Below are positions 34,688-44,308 of a stretch of DNA of 64,000 nt, in pieces. Numbering within the stretch: position 1 is the first letter of the stretch; each line of letters starts with the position of its first letter. The DNA comes from an uncultured Candidatus Melainabacteria bacterium. Lineage in GTDB: Bacteria; Cyanobacteriota; Vampirovibrionia; Gastranaerophilales; Gastranaerophilaceae. A program made the translations under genes and the position numbers. Under the pieces are notes generated by a model, which was given only the letters and a program-made list of their open reading frames with translations, did not search any database and was not told the origin of the DNA. Where the stretch lies: positions 1 through 64,000 of the forward strand of contig CAKUUY010000008.1 in assembly GCA_934693235.1 (NCBI GenBank). The letters run 5' to 3'.

Positions 34688-36679
34688 ATGGAAAGAAAAT
34701 TTAAAATTCATTCAAAATATAAACCTGCAGGAGATCAACCAAAAGCGATAGAGGAATTGGTAGAAGGAATTAATGCTGGAGAAGATGCTCAAACCTTGCT
34801 TGGTATAACAGGTTCTGGTAAAACTTTTACTATTGCGAATGTAATTGAAAAGGTACAAAAGCCTACACTTATTATTGCTCATAATAAAACTCTTGCAGCT
34901 CAATTGTATAATGAATTTAAAGAACTTTTTCCAGATAATGCAGTTGAATATTTTATAAGTTATTACGATTATTATCAGCCGGAAGCTTATATTCCGAGAA
35001 CTGATACTTTTATTGAAAAATCAGCATCTATTAATGAAGAAATTGATAGACTTCGGCATAACGCAACAAGGTGCTTGTATGAACGAAATGATGTAATTAT
35101 TGTTGCTTCTGTCAGCTGTATTTATGGTTTGGGATTGCCGGAAAACTATTTTAAGGGTTCTGTTGAACTAAACGTTGGCGATGAAATTGAGCGTGACGAT
35201 TTATTGAAACATTTGGTTAGTGTACAGTATACAAGGAACGATCTTGTCTTGGAACGTTCGACATTCAGAGCTCGAGGTGATATTGTCGAAGTTATGCCGG
35301 CGTATGAAAAAATTATCACAAGAATTTATTTTTTTGGAGATGAAATTGAAAAAATTGTAAAAATAGATAATGTAACAGGTGAAGTTCTTGAAACTCCGGA
35401 ATCAGTAGTTATTTATCCTGCGGTGCATTATATTTCAAACGATGAAAATGTTGACGAAACAATTAAACTAATAAAAGAAGAATTGCAACACCGTTTGGTT
35501 GAACTACAAAATCAAAATAAACTTGTTGAAGCACAAAGACTTGAACAACGCGTAAAATATGATATTGAAATGATTAAAGAAATGGGTTATTGTTCAGGAA
35601 TAGAAAACTATTCAAGAATTATTGAACGTAGACCTGTGGGTTCAGCTCCGGCGACTCTTTTGGATTATTTTCAAGGAGATTTCTTGACTGTTATTGACGA
35701 ATCTCATGTTACTTTGCCACAGTTGAAAGGAATGTATCATGGAGATGCTTCAAGAAAATCAACATTAATCGATTATGGATTCAGATTACCATGTGCTAGG
35801 GATAACAGACCTTTAAAAAATGAAGAATTTTTCAAAAAAGTTCACCAAAAAATTTATATTTCTGCAACGCCTGCTGAATTTGAACGTCAAACTTCATCTC
35901 GATTGGTAGAGCAAATTATCAGGCCGACGGGGCTTGTTGACCCTAAAATATCAGTTAGGCCGATTGAATCACAAATCAATGACCTGAAAGCAGAAATTCA
36001 AAAACGTGTAGAAAAGAATGAAAGAGTTTTGATAACCACTTTGACAAAACGTATGGCGGAAGATTTAACTGATTTCTTTATTCAAGAAGGAATAAAAGTT
36101 CGCTATTTGCATAGTGAAATTCAGTCTTTAGAACGTGTAGAAATTCTCAGAGATTTAAGATTAGGAGAATTTGATGTTTTGATTGGTGTAAACCTGTTGA
36201 GGGAAGGACTTGATATTCCGGAAGTTTCTCTTGTTGCAATAATGGATGCTGATAAGGAGGGATTTTTGCGTTCAGAAACAAGTTTAATTCAAACAATCGG
36301 TCGTGCGGCTCGTAATGCTTGCGGTGAAGTTATTATGTACGCAGATAGAATGACAGAATCTATGGAAAATGCAATTAACGAGACAGAAAGACGTCGCAAA
36401 ATCCAAATGGATTACAATAAAAAATACGGTATAATTCCGCAAACTATTAAAAAACCTATTGAAAACAATCTGTTGTCGCTTGTCGCAAGTTATCGAGATT
36501 TGGAAGACATTGTTGCAGAAGAAATGGTTGATATGGGTATAGATAAAAAAGATTTACCTAAACTTATAGATAAGCTTGAAAAAGATATGCATAAAGCGGC
36601 AAAAATTCTTGATTTTGAGCGAGCAGCAGAAATTCGCGACAAGCTAAAAAAGATGCGCGAAATGCTAGATAAAAAATAA
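34688..36679 (+). CDS. uvrB: Excinuclease ABC subunit B
   Basis: 663 residues from ATG 34688, which gives the usual MERKFKIHSKYKPAGDQPKA start. The ATG at 34673 would place the -10 box inside the gene. The helicase core has Walker A GITGSGKTFTIANV, the beta-hairpin YYDYYQPEAYIPRTD, DESHVTLPQ and GRAARN. The UVR coiled coil (about 625-660) binds UvrC. It is the damage-verification subunit of nucleotide excision repair. uvrA and uvrC are not in the window. The mRNA is probably leaderless. A terminator follows. Confidence 0.97.
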   Translation: MERKFKIHSKYKPAGDQPKAIEELVEGINAGEDAQTLLGITGSGKTFTIANVIEKVQKPTLIIAHNKTLAAQLYNEFKELFPDNAVEYFISYYDYYQPEAYIPRTDTFIEKSASINEEIDRLRHNATRCLYERNDVIIVASVSCIYGLGLPENYFKGSVELNVGDEIERDDLLKHLVSVQYTRNDLVLERSTFRARGDIVEVMPAYEKIITRIYFFGDEIEKIVKIDNVTGEVLETPESVVIYPAVHYISNDENVDETIKLIKEELQHRLVELQNQNKLVEAQRLEQRVKYDIEMIKEMGYCSGIENYSRIIERRPVGSAPATLLDYFQGDFLTVIDESHVTLPQLKGMYHGDASRKSTLIDYGFRLPCARDNRPLKNEEFFKKVHQKIYISATPAEFERQTSSRLVEQIIRPTGLVDPKISVRPIESQINDLKAEIQKRVEKNERVLITTLTKRMAEDLTDFFIQEGIKVRYLHSEIQSLERVEILRDLRLGEFDVLIGVNLLREGLDIPEVSLVAIMDADKEGFLRSETSLIQTIGRAARNACGEVIMYADRMTESMENAINETERRRKIQMDYNKKYGIIPQTIKKPIENNLLSLVASYRDLEDIVAEEMVDMGIDKKDLPKLIDKLEKDMHKAAKILDFERAAEIRDKLKKMREMLDKK

Positions 36680-36787
36680 GGAAAAATTGGGAAAGTAAAA
36701 AGGTTGAAAATTATTGAACAGAAAATCTAAAACAGACTTTTTTACTTTATCTAATTTATAATTAACATATAGACAGTATTACCAAAG

Positions 36788-36820
36788 AAAAAACGAACGA
36801 GAAATCTCGTTCGTTTTTTT
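36788..36820. terminator. Bidirectional terminator between uvrB and clpB
   Basis: AAAAAACGAACGAGA pairs with TCTCGTTCGTTTTTT around a three-base loop. A and T runs on both sides allow it to serve both convergent genes. Confidence 0.9.
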
Positions 36821-36840
36821 ATAAAGTTCCAATTTTATTG

Positions 36841-39435
36841 TTATTTTCTAAAAACAATTTCGTCGTTATCTACATCAATTATGACTTTATCACCACGTAA
36901 GAACTTTTGCGCCAAGATTTGTTTTGATAAAGGATTTTCAATTAATTGGCGAATTACTCGTTTCAATGGCCTTGCTCCATATACAGGATTAAATCCGCGC
37001 GTTGCAAGAAATTCTTTTGCATCGGGTGTTATTTCAAATTCTAACTCTTGATCCTTTAACAACCTTCTCAAGTAATCCATTTGAATATCGACGATTTTCG
37101 TTAAATCTTTCATATTAAGAGCTTTAAAGAAGATTGTTTCATCAATTCTGTTCAAAAATTCAGGTTTGAAACGACTTCTTAAAACCTCCATAACCTTTTC
37201 TTTAGTGTCTTCAAAAGACTGTGGATTACCCATTGAATTTAGTGTGTTTTCAAGAATGATGTCGCTTCCGATGTTTGAAGTCATAATGATAAGGGTGTTT
37301 TTGAAATCAACAGTTCTTCCTTTGCTATCAGTTAAACGGCCGTCATCAAAGATTTGCAACATAATGTTGAAGACATCCGGATGAGCTTTTTCTATTTCAT
37401 CAAAAAGTACAACTGAATAAGGTTTACGACGAACAGCTTCTGTCAATTGACCACCTTCATCATAACCGACGTATCCCGGAGGAGCTCCGACAAGTCTTGA
37501 AACATTATGTTTTTCCATATATTCAGACATATCAATACGAATTAAAGCATCTTCGTCATTGAACATAAATTCTGCCAATGATTTTGCAAGTTCAGTTTTC
37601 CCAACACCTGTCGGACCAAGGAATAAAAATGTTCCAATTGGACGTTTAGGGTCTTTCAATCCTGAACGAGCACGACGAATGGCATCAGAAACAGTGTCTA
37701 CTGCTTCTTCCTGACCAACAAGCCGTTTGTGAAGAATATCTTCCATATTCAATAATTTTTGTTTTTCGCTTTCGACAAGTTTGGTTACAGGAATTCCAGT
37801 CCATTTGCTTACAACATTTGCGATATCGTCTTCTGTAATTTCTTCTTTAAGAAGTTTATTATCAGATTTCTCTTTGTTTTGAACTGCTTTTAATTGTTTT
37901 TCAAGTTCAAGAAGTTTTCCGTATTTTAATTCTGCAGCAGTTTGCAAATCTGTGTTACGTTCCGCTTCATCTATTTTGGCTTTAACTTGTTCTATTTCTT
38001 CTTTAATTCCAGCTTCGCCAGTGATAGATGCTTTTTCTTGTTCCCATTGAGCTTTAAGTTTGCTTATTTTGCCCTCAAGTTCATTGATTTGTTTTGTTAA
38101 ATCTTCAACTTTAGCTTTGGCATCGTCATCATCTTCTTTTTTTAAGGCTTCGCGTTCAATCTCAAATTGAATTTTTTGACGCATCATTTTATCAATTTCT
38201 TCAGGCATTGAATCAATTTCAATTCTTAATGAAGATGCTGCCTCATCAATTAAATCAATTGCTTTATCAGGAAGAAATCTATCTGTAATATATCTGTCAG
38301 AAAGCTTTGCAGCTGCAATAAGAGCGCTATCAAGAATTCTAATCCCATGGTGAACTTCATACTTTTCTTTCAAACCACGCAAGATAGAAATTGTGTCTTC
38401 AACAGACGGTTCACCAACCAATACAGGTTGAAAACGTCTCTCTAATGCTGGATCTTTTTCGATATATTTGCGGTATTCGTTAACTGTTGTGGCTCCGATT
38501 GTTCTTAAAACTCCACGAGCAAGCATAGGTTTTAACAAGTTGCCTGCATCCATAGAACCTTCTGTTGCCCCTGCTCCGACAACAGTATGTAATTCATCGA
38601 TAAACATAACGATTTCACCGTTTGAATTTTCAACTTCTTTTAATACCGCTTTTAAACGTTCTTCAAATTCTCCTCTGAATTTAGCTCCGGCAACTAACGC
38701 CCCCATATCAAGAGAAACAAGTTTTACGTCTTTCAAACTCTCAGGGACATCACCTCTAACTATACGTTGAGCTAAACCTTCTACTATCGCGGTTTTCCCA
38801 ACACCCGGTTCGCCGATTAGGACAGGGTTGTTTTTCGTTCTTCTATTCAAAACTTGGATTATTCGTCTAACTTCTTCATCTCTACCTATTACGGGGTCTA
38901 ATTTCCCTTTTCTGGCAAGAGCTGTTAGGTCTGTTGAAAATTTTTCCAAAGCTTTCATATTTTCTTCTGCATTTTTATTATCCACTTTTTTATTACCTCT
39001 AATTTTTTTCATTGCATTTAAAATTTTGTTAGCATCTACTCCAAATGTTTTCAATACCGATTGAATTTCACTTCCGTCAAGTTTCGCCATGGCAAGTAGG
39101 ATGTCTTCCACACTAACAAATTCATCTTTTAGTTCCTGAGCTTGTTCTGCTGCCAAATCAAGAAGTCTGTATGTCTCGTTTGCCATATATACTTGACCAG
39201 ACGGAGGACCGGAAATTGTCGGATAAGAATTTAGCATTTGAGAAATTTTATTGATAAAATTTTGATTTAACAGTTTTAATTCTGTCAAATAATCTCGGAT
39301 AATTCCTTCTCCTTTTATCATTGCAAACATAATGTGCGCTGGTTGTAATTCAGAGTTTTTATGACTTTGCATTACAGCTCCGGCAGAATTTAGTAACTCT
39401 TGAGAATAATTTGTAAATTTTTCAAAATCAGGCAT
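36841..39435 (-). CDS. clpB: ATP-dependent disaggregase ClpB
   Basis: 864 residues. It has an N-domain, NBD1 with Walker A GEPGVGKT, a coiled-coil middle domain (about 405-525) that distinguishes ClpB from ClpA/C, and NBD2 with GPTGVGKTELAK and the pore loop GYVGYDEGG. It re-solubilises aggregated proteins with DnaK, in the cytoplasm. GGAG and TTGAGG precede the ATG. No CIRCE or recognisable heat-shock element was seen upstream. No other chaperone gene is near. Confidence 0.97.
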   Translation of the reverse strand: MPDFEKFTNYSQELLNSAGAVMQSHKNSELQPAHIMFAMIKGEGIIRDYLTELKLLNQNFINKISQMLNSYPTISGPPSGQVYMANETYRLLDLAAEQAQELKDEFVSVEDILLAMAKLDGSEIQSVLKTFGVDANKILNAMKKIRGNKKVDNKNAEENMKALEKFSTDLTALARKGKLDPVIGRDEEVRRIIQVLNRRTKNNPVLIGEPGVGKTAIVEGLAQRIVRGDVPESLKDVKLVSLDMGALVAGAKFRGEFEERLKAVLKEVENSNGEIVMFIDELHTVVGAGATEGSMDAGNLLKPMLARGVLRTIGATTVNEYRKYIEKDPALERRFQPVLVGEPSVEDTISILRGLKEKYEVHHGIRILDSALIAAAKLSDRYITDRFLPDKAIDLIDEAASSLRIEIDSMPEEIDKMMRQKIQFEIEREALKKEDDDDAKAKVEDLTKQINELEGKISKLKAQWEQEKASITGEAGIKEEIEQVKAKIDEAERNTDLQTAAELKYGKLLELEKQLKAVQNKEKSDNKLLKEEITEDDIANVVSKWTGIPVTKLVESEKQKLLNMEDILHKRLVGQEEAVDTVSDAIRRARSGLKDPKRPIGTFLFLGPTGVGKTELAKSLAEFMFNDEDALIRIDMSEYMEKHNVSRLVGAPPGYVGYDEGGQLTEAVRRKPYSVVLFDEIEKAHPDVFNIMLQIFDDGRLTDSKGRTVDFKNTLIIMTSNIGSDIILENTLNSMGNPQSFEDTKEKVMEVLRSRFKPEFLNRIDETIFFKALNMKDLTKIVDIQMDYLRRLLKDQELEFEITPDAKEFLATRGFNPVYGARPLKRVIRQLIENPLSKQILAQKFLRGDKVIIDVDNDEIVFRK

Positions 39436-39521
39436 AAAACCTCAACTCCTTTTTTCAAAATATCTATAATTATATTTTAACGTGATTTTTTGAAAAGTCA
39501 TTGAAATTAATTTTTATTTAA

Positions 39522-41291
39522 TTATTGTCCGACTTGATTTCGACCGTTGTTTTTTGCGTTATATAATTTTTTATCAGCTGCTTCAATTATTTTTGGTGCA
39601 GTATCTCCATCAAATGGAAATGTCGCTACTCCTAAGCTAATTGTTACATTTGTTTCATTATTACCTGTTAGTTTGAATTTTTTCTCTGCGACCCTGTTAC
39701 AAATTTTTTGAGCAGTTGCGATGGCCTCGTCTTTTGAAGTGTTTGGAAGAATTATACTCATTTCCTCTCCACCATATCTGCAAACGATATCTGTTGCACG
39801 AACATTTCGTTTTAGAGTTTGTGCAACTTGTCTAAGTACGGCATCGCCGGACTGGTGACCGAATGTATCATTGAATTTTTTGAAGAAATCAATATCAATA
39901 ATTATTAATGAGAAATTGTTGTTGTAACGTTTTGATTGTTCAACCTGCATTCTGATTTGTTCTTGGAAATATCTGTGGTTATACAATTCTGTCAAGCCGT
40001 CGGTTGTCGCAAGTACATATTGCTGCTCAAAATCTCGAGACTTAATTAGATATTTTACTATGTAAGTGAGCGTAAATGCCGCGATTGAAAAGATTAATGG
40101 GTAGATTAGTTCCAACCACAAATTTTCAAACTTCATTGCGTAATACGCAATTAAAATATAAATAAAATAAGTAGATAAAGACATCATTGATGCTGTAAAT
40201 GCGGAATTAACCCTTGCTACAACAGAAGTAATTAATAATGCCAAAAGTAAGCTTAGGACTATTGTGTAACTTCTGTCAACTTTTTTTATAAAATTATTAT
40301 CAATAATATTGTTTACGTAAGTTGCTTGAACTTCTACCCCTGGGTATATTTTTCCGGTCGGAACCGTTTTTATGTCAAATAAGCTGGAAGCGGTTGTACC
40401 AAAATATATGATTTTATTAGAAAAATCGTAATCTAACTCTGTTTTTTCTCCATTAACAGCTTTTATTAATTGGTACATTGGTATGTATTTGTATGTCCCG
40501 GCAGGACCGTACCAGTTGAGGATTGCACTCCCGTCTTTGTCTAAATATATTTTTTTGTCTCCTATATGGAGGTCTGAATGTTTATCTATTTCAAAAGTTG
40601 TTTGATTTTCTCCTAAGTAGTTCAAGCCGACTTTTAAAGCCAATTGAGGATAATATTTGCCTTGATATTTCATAACCAGTGGCATTTTTCTTAAAATACC
40701 ATCATCGGAACGAGAGACATTGATTATCCCGATATTTGAAGTTGTATCAATTATTCCTTGTAAAATTTTTCTACAGTTAGAAAAAGTCAAATTATCAAAA
40801 CTTATTTTTGAATTATTTTGAACATTTAAAGTTAGTTTGTCAGGAAGTTTCGGGGGAGTTCTCAAATCTGCCGATTGATTGTCAAAATTCATTGATGTAA
40901 ATACATTATTATATTTTTTGAAAGAGTTTATTAATGCAGTATCGGCATCATTAGAACTCTTAAGAGATTTTACAAACATTAAGTCAAAAGCGATAGAACG
41001 AGGACTTTGTTGTTCAAGATAATTTATGATTCTTGCATAAGTATCACGAGGAAGAGGCCATTCTCCATAATTATCCAAAATATACTCGTAAGTTGCATCA
41101 TCAATTGCTACTATGACTATATCTTTGCTCGGCTTTTTTGCGCCTTCATTAATCAATATACTTTGACGTAAATCAAAAGTCCTGTTTTCAACGGTGTCAA
41201 TAAAAGAACTTAAGTTTGCGTTTCTTAAAATAATAAATGCAAATATCGCAAAAAAAACTAAACCTATTGCGTATGAAATCTTCTTAAACAT
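39522..41291 (-). CDS. CHASE2-GGDEF diguanylate cyclase
   Basis: 589 residues. One N-terminal membrane helix is followed by a periplasmic CHASE2 sensor domain (about 30-340, with FDLRQSILINEG and IVIVAIDDATYEYI), then three membrane helices and a cytoplasmic GGDEF domain. The active site CRYGGEEMSIILP is intact, and an RxxD inhibitory site (RATD) lies five residues before it, so product inhibition is expected. It makes cyclic-di-GMP in response to an extracellular signal. This could govern surface polysaccharide or pilus output, but no target is shown. Confidence 0.93.
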   Translation of the reverse strand: MFKKISYAIGLVFFAIFAFIILRNANLSSFIDTVENRTFDLRQSILINEGAKKPSKDIVIVAIDDATYEYILDNYGEWPLPRDTYARIINYLEQQSPRSIAFDLMFVKSLKSSNDADTALINSFKKYNNVFTSMNFDNQSADLRTPPKLPDKLTLNVQNNSKISFDNLTFSNCRKILQGIIDTTSNIGIINVSRSDDGILRKMPLVMKYQGKYYPQLALKVGLNYLGENQTTFEIDKHSDLHIGDKKIYLDKDGSAILNWYGPAGTYKYIPMYQLIKAVNGEKTELDYDFSNKIIYFGTTASSLFDIKTVPTGKIYPGVEVQATYVNNIIDNNFIKKVDRSYTIVLSLLLALLITSVVARVNSAFTASMMSLSTYFIYILIAYYAMKFENLWLELIYPLIFSIAAFTLTYIVKYLIKSRDFEQQYVLATTDGLTELYNHRYFQEQIRMQVEQSKRYNNNFSLIIIDIDFFKKFNDTFGHQSGDAVLRQVAQTLKRNVRATDIVCRYGGEEMSIILPNTSKDEAIATAQKICNRVAEKKFKLTGNNETNVTISLGVATFPFDGDTAPKIIEAADKKLYNAKNNGRNQVGQ

Positions 41292-41370
41292 ATTCCTCTA
41301 TCTTATTTAAACTGGTTATATATTTAAGTATAAACAAATGTATATTATTTGGCAAGAAAATAAACTAACT

Positions 41371-41535
41371 TTATTGATGAGAGCTTAAAGTTTTTACAAT
41401 TTCTGAGTTGCTGATATTTTTTAAGATAAATTGCTTTTCTAATATAAAATTATTAACTTTCAGGATTTCTGTAGAATATGATAGTTCTTCTGGGTTTTGC
41501 AAATATCTTAGTAAGCATTGTTCGTGCAAATTCAT
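41371..41535 (-). CDS. Small hypothetical protein
   Basis: 54 residues starting MNLHEQCLLRYLQNPEEL. GAGAG precedes the ATG at 41535, and a TATTAT-like box lies further upstream on the minus strand. It fills much of the otherwise empty 430-base gap between the cyclase and rpmE. Nothing else is recognisable in this gap. The coding call rests on the open frame and ribosome site, and could be wrong. Confidence 0.45.
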   Translation of the reverse strand: MNLHEQCLLRYLQNPEELSYSTEILKVNNFILEKQFILKNISNSEIVKTLSSHQ

Positions 41536-41652
41536 TCTCTCAATCACCTATAATATTTTTAACGGATAACTTTTATATTATGCAATCATTAAGAAATTTT
41601 AACATCAGACATATGCATGAGATTTGTGAATACTTGCACTTTTTTATTTCTG

Positions 41653-41681
41653 TTGTATTATTGTATTAGTCGAATTATAAT
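41653..41681 (+). promoter_or_regulatory. Promoter of rpmE
   Basis: TTGTAT at 41653-41658 and TATAAT at 41676-41681 have a 17-base spacer. Confidence 0.65.
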
Positions 41682-41723
41682 ACAATCAAGTTTGGAATCT
41701 TGAGAAAAGAAAGAGGTAAACAA

Positions 41724-41927
41724 ATGAAAAAAGGTATTCATCCTGATTATAAGAAAACAGTTATCAAATGTGTATGCGGTAACGAAATCGAAACAGGTTC
41801 TATCAATGATAACATTACAGTTGAAATTTGTAACAACTGTCACCCATTCTACACAGGACAACAAAAAATTCTTGACTCAGAAGGTCGTGTAGAAAGATTT
41901 AACAAACGTTACGGTAAAAAAGCGTAG
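41724..41927 (+). CDS. rpmE: 50S ribosomal protein L31 (zinc-binding type)
   Basis: 67 residues from ATG 41724; AGAGG is 7 bases upstream, and the TTG at 41700 is not needed. MKKGIHPDYKKTVIKC, then CVCGNEIETGS and CNNCHPFYTG, give the four zinc-binding Cys of the C+ form. It is a late-assembling protein of the large subunit. The next gene is thyX. Confidence 0.95.
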   Translation: MKKGIHPDYKKTVIKCVCGNEIETGSINDNITVEICNNCHPFYTGQQKILDSEGRVERFNKRYGKKA

Positions 41928-41997
41928 TCGTTTAGGTCGTGAATTGTTTTGAAAAATTCTTGTTTGCGACTAAGAATGTTAGAAAAAATTTACAATT

Positions 41998-42030
41998 ATG
42001 CCACTCTTTTTATTAGGGTGGTATAATTTT
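41998..42030 (+). terminator. Probable terminator of rpmE overlapping the thyX -10 box
   Basis: ATGCCACTCT and AGGGTGGTAT pair over 10 bp with two G-U pairs, followed by AATTTTT. A TATAAT at 42022-42027 within it could serve thyX. Confidence 0.55.
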
Positions 42031-42054
42031 TATAACAGTTAAAAAGGAATTTTG

Positions 42055-42768
42055 TTGAGAAAGGGAGATATGGAAAAAAATAACAAACCGGTAGTAAATC
42101 TTATTTCAAGACCGGATAATATGCTAAAGGTTGTTTATACTGCTTGTAGAACTTGTTATAGCGCAGATTATCCGATTAATATATATGAAAGCACCGATGA
42201 CAAAGAAAAAATGCTAAAATTAATTGAAAAGGTAATTTCATCAGGGCATTATTCGACAATAGAACATATTCAGGTAAGTTTTGCAATTTCAAATGTCTCA
42301 AGAGCTTGTACTCATCAACTGGTTAGACACAGACACATGTCTTTTTCTCAAAAATCTCAAAGATATGTTAAAGAAAAAGGACAATTTGACTATATTATTC
42401 CTCCAACAATCGAAAAAAATTCAGAATTAAAAGAAAAATATATTCAATTTATGTCGAAAGTTTCAGAACAATATCAAGAATTTGTAGAAGCAGGAATTCC
42501 GGCGGAAGATGCAAGATTTGTACTTCCAAATGCTGCTGCTTCATCATTAGTCGCAAGTTTGAATTTGAGAGAGATGATTCACCTTGCAAACTTAAGACTT
42601 TGCACTAGAGCTCAATATGAAATCAGGACGATGGTAAAAATGATGTGCGATGAATTAATAAAAGTTGAACCATGGTTAAAAACATATCTTGTCCCAAAAT
42701 GTGAGAGACTTGGTTTTTGCGATGAAGCGAAAGGCTGTGGACGTAAACCCAAAATGGAGGGAATTTAG
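42055..42768 (+). CDS. thyX: Flavin-dependent thymidylate synthase
   Basis: The family motif RHRxxSxxxxSxR is present as RHRHMSFSQKSQR, with ARFVLPNA and NLRLCTRAQYEIR downstream. It converts dUMP to dTMP using methylene-tetrahydrofolate and FAD, replacing ThyA. The start is uncertain. TTG 42055 follows AAGGAA by 5 bases, while ATG 42070 has its GGAG only 2 bases away. The chain is 232-237 residues either way. A second promoter box overlaps the rpmE terminator. Confidence 0.93.
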   Translation: MRKGDMEKNNKPVVNLISRPDNMLKVVYTACRTCYSADYPINIYESTDDKEKMLKLIEKVISSGHYSTIEHIQVSFAISNVSRACTHQLVRHRHMSFSQKSQRYVKEKGQFDYIIPPTIEKNSELKEKYIQFMSKVSEQYQEFVEAGIPAEDARFVLPNAAASSLVASLNLREMIHLANLRLCTRAQYEIRTMVKMMCDELIKVEPWLKTYLVPKCERLGFCDEAKGCGRKPKMEGI

Positions 42769-42857
42769 AATAGTTTTTGAGAGCTAGAGTTGTATATTTT
42801 TGTTTTGTAACGAACTATTTACAACTCACCTCTTACTGCTCACTATTTACTAACATC

Positions 42858-44156
42858 ATGTTTATTTTTAATCCGATAATAATATCCGTTATACTTCTTT
42901 GTGTACTCTGTTTGTGCAGAGTTAATGTGCTTTTGGCATTAATTGTTAGTGCAATTGTTGCTGGGAAAATCGCAGGCATGCACGCAGGTCAAATTATGGA
43001 TGTTTTTATTAATGGTATGGGGCAAAATAGTGAAACTGCTTTAAGTTACATTTTGCTGGGAACATTTGCGGCAGCTATGGCTCATACAGGGTTAGCTGAT
43101 GTTTTGGCGAAAAGAATAACTCTTTTAATCAAAAATAATAAATTTGTTTTACTTTTGATTTTAACTATACTGGCATGTGCATCGCAAAACTTAATTCCTG
43201 TGCATATAGCATTTATTCCGGTGATAATTCCTCCTTTAATACATTTAATGAACAAGTTAAAACTCGATAGAAGAGCTGTGGCATGTGCTTTAGCATTTGG
43301 TCTTGTAACTCCTTATATTGTATTTCCGGCAGGATTTGGATTGATCTTTCAAAGACTTTTGGCTGACAATATGTCGATAAACGGAATGGCCGTAACCGTC
43401 AATGATGTATGGAAATCTGTTTGGATTTTAGGATTAGGTTTGCTTTGTGGTTTACTATGGGCAATATTTATTTCGTATCGAAAACCGAGAGAATACCAAG
43501 ATATTACTTTTAGAGAAAACCGTAGAAGATCATTAAGATTTACGGGAAGCCATTACATAACTCTTTTTGCTGCAATTGCAACTCTTGGAGTTCAGTTGTG
43601 GACAAAATCTTTACCGTTAGGGGCGTTGATTGGGTTAACAATAATTTTTGGGACACGCGCAATTAACCCTGAAAAAATGGATATTCTAATCAACGAAGGA
43701 ATTGGTTTGATGGGATATGTCGCTTTCGTAATGCTTGTCGCTGCCGGATTTGCTGGAGTTTTAAAATCTACAGGTTCAATAGATACTCTTGTAACAGGTT
43801 TGATTCCATTTATGATGGGGTCGAAATTATTAGCAGCATTTTTAATGTTGATTGTCGGATTATTTATTACAATTGGAATAGGAACATCTTTTGGGACAAT
43901 TCCTATTTTGGCTGTACTTTTTGTCCCGATATTTATACATTTAGGCTTTAATACAATGGAAGCTATTGCGGTATTTGCAGCTGCAGCTGCCTTGGGAGAT
44001 GCTGGTTCTCCCGCATCCGGAACAACTCTCGGTCCGACTCAGGGATTAAACGCTGATGGTCAACATGAGCATATTAAAGATACTTGTATACCAACGTTTT
44101 TGCACTACAATATTCCTTTAATTTTGTTTGCATTGTTGGCTGTGCTTCTATTTTAA
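42858..44156 (+). CDS. Na+/H+ antiporter-family (YuiF-like) membrane transporter
   Basis: 432 residues from ATG 42858, with about 11 membrane helices. Motifs such as IGTSFGTIPILAVLFVPIF and GDAGSPASGTTLGPTQGLN fit the Na+/H+ antiporter 2 family, whose Bacillus member YuiF has been linked to amino-acid uptake. The substrate is not clear. The upstream frame is open to TTG 42777 but reads through a degenerate CACT-rich tract, and there is no ribosome site before the ATG. Confidence 0.75.
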   Translation: MFIFNPIIISVILLCVLCLCRVNVLLALIVSAIVAGKIAGMHAGQIMDVFINGMGQNSETALSYILLGTFAAAMAHTGLADVLAKRITLLIKNNKFVLLLILTILACASQNLIPVHIAFIPVIIPPLIHLMNKLKLDRRAVACALAFGLVTPYIVFPAGFGLIFQRLLADNMSINGMAVTVNDVWKSVWILGLGLLCGLLWAIFISYRKPREYQDITFRENRRRSLRFTGSHYITLFAAIATLGVQLWTKSLPLGALIGLTIIFGTRAINPEKMDILINEGIGLMGYVAFVMLVAAGFAGVLKSTGSIDTLVTGLIPFMMGSKLLAAFLMLIVGLFITIGIGTSFGTIPILAVLFVPIFIHLGFNTMEAIAVFAAAAALGDAGSPASGTTLGPTQGLNADGQHEHIKDTCIPTFLHYNIPLILFALLAVLLF

Positions 44157-44217
44157 AATTAAATAGAATATAGATTTTGTAACATTAAATATTTTTATGT
44201 TAAAATCAATTTGAGAT

Positions 44218-44291
44218 GGCTTCGTAGCTCAGCAGGATAGAGCAGTGGTTTCCTAAACCAAAGATCGCGCGTTCGAATCGCGCCGGGGCCA
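44218..44291 (+). tRNA. tRNA-Arg (anticodon CCT)
   Basis: The acceptor stem pairs GGCTTCG with CGGGGCC (G-U pairs included). The anticodon loop is TTCCTAA (CCT), and the T arm contains GCGCG TTCGAAT CGCGC. The first pair of the anticodon stem is a G-A mismatch. The 3' CCA is not encoded. Confidence 0.9.
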
Positions 44292-44308
44292 TTTTTATAG
44301 GAGGGCAT

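Noticed and set aside
41478..41669. A 63-residue plus-strand frame before rpmE
   Set aside because: It has no ribosome site and overlaps a better-supported small frame on the minus strand at 41371-41535.
42777..42857. N-terminal extension of the YuiF-like transporter from TTG 42777
   Set aside because: It translates the CACT-rich tract and gives a segment unlike a transporter N-terminus; ATG 42858 begins directly before the first membrane helix.
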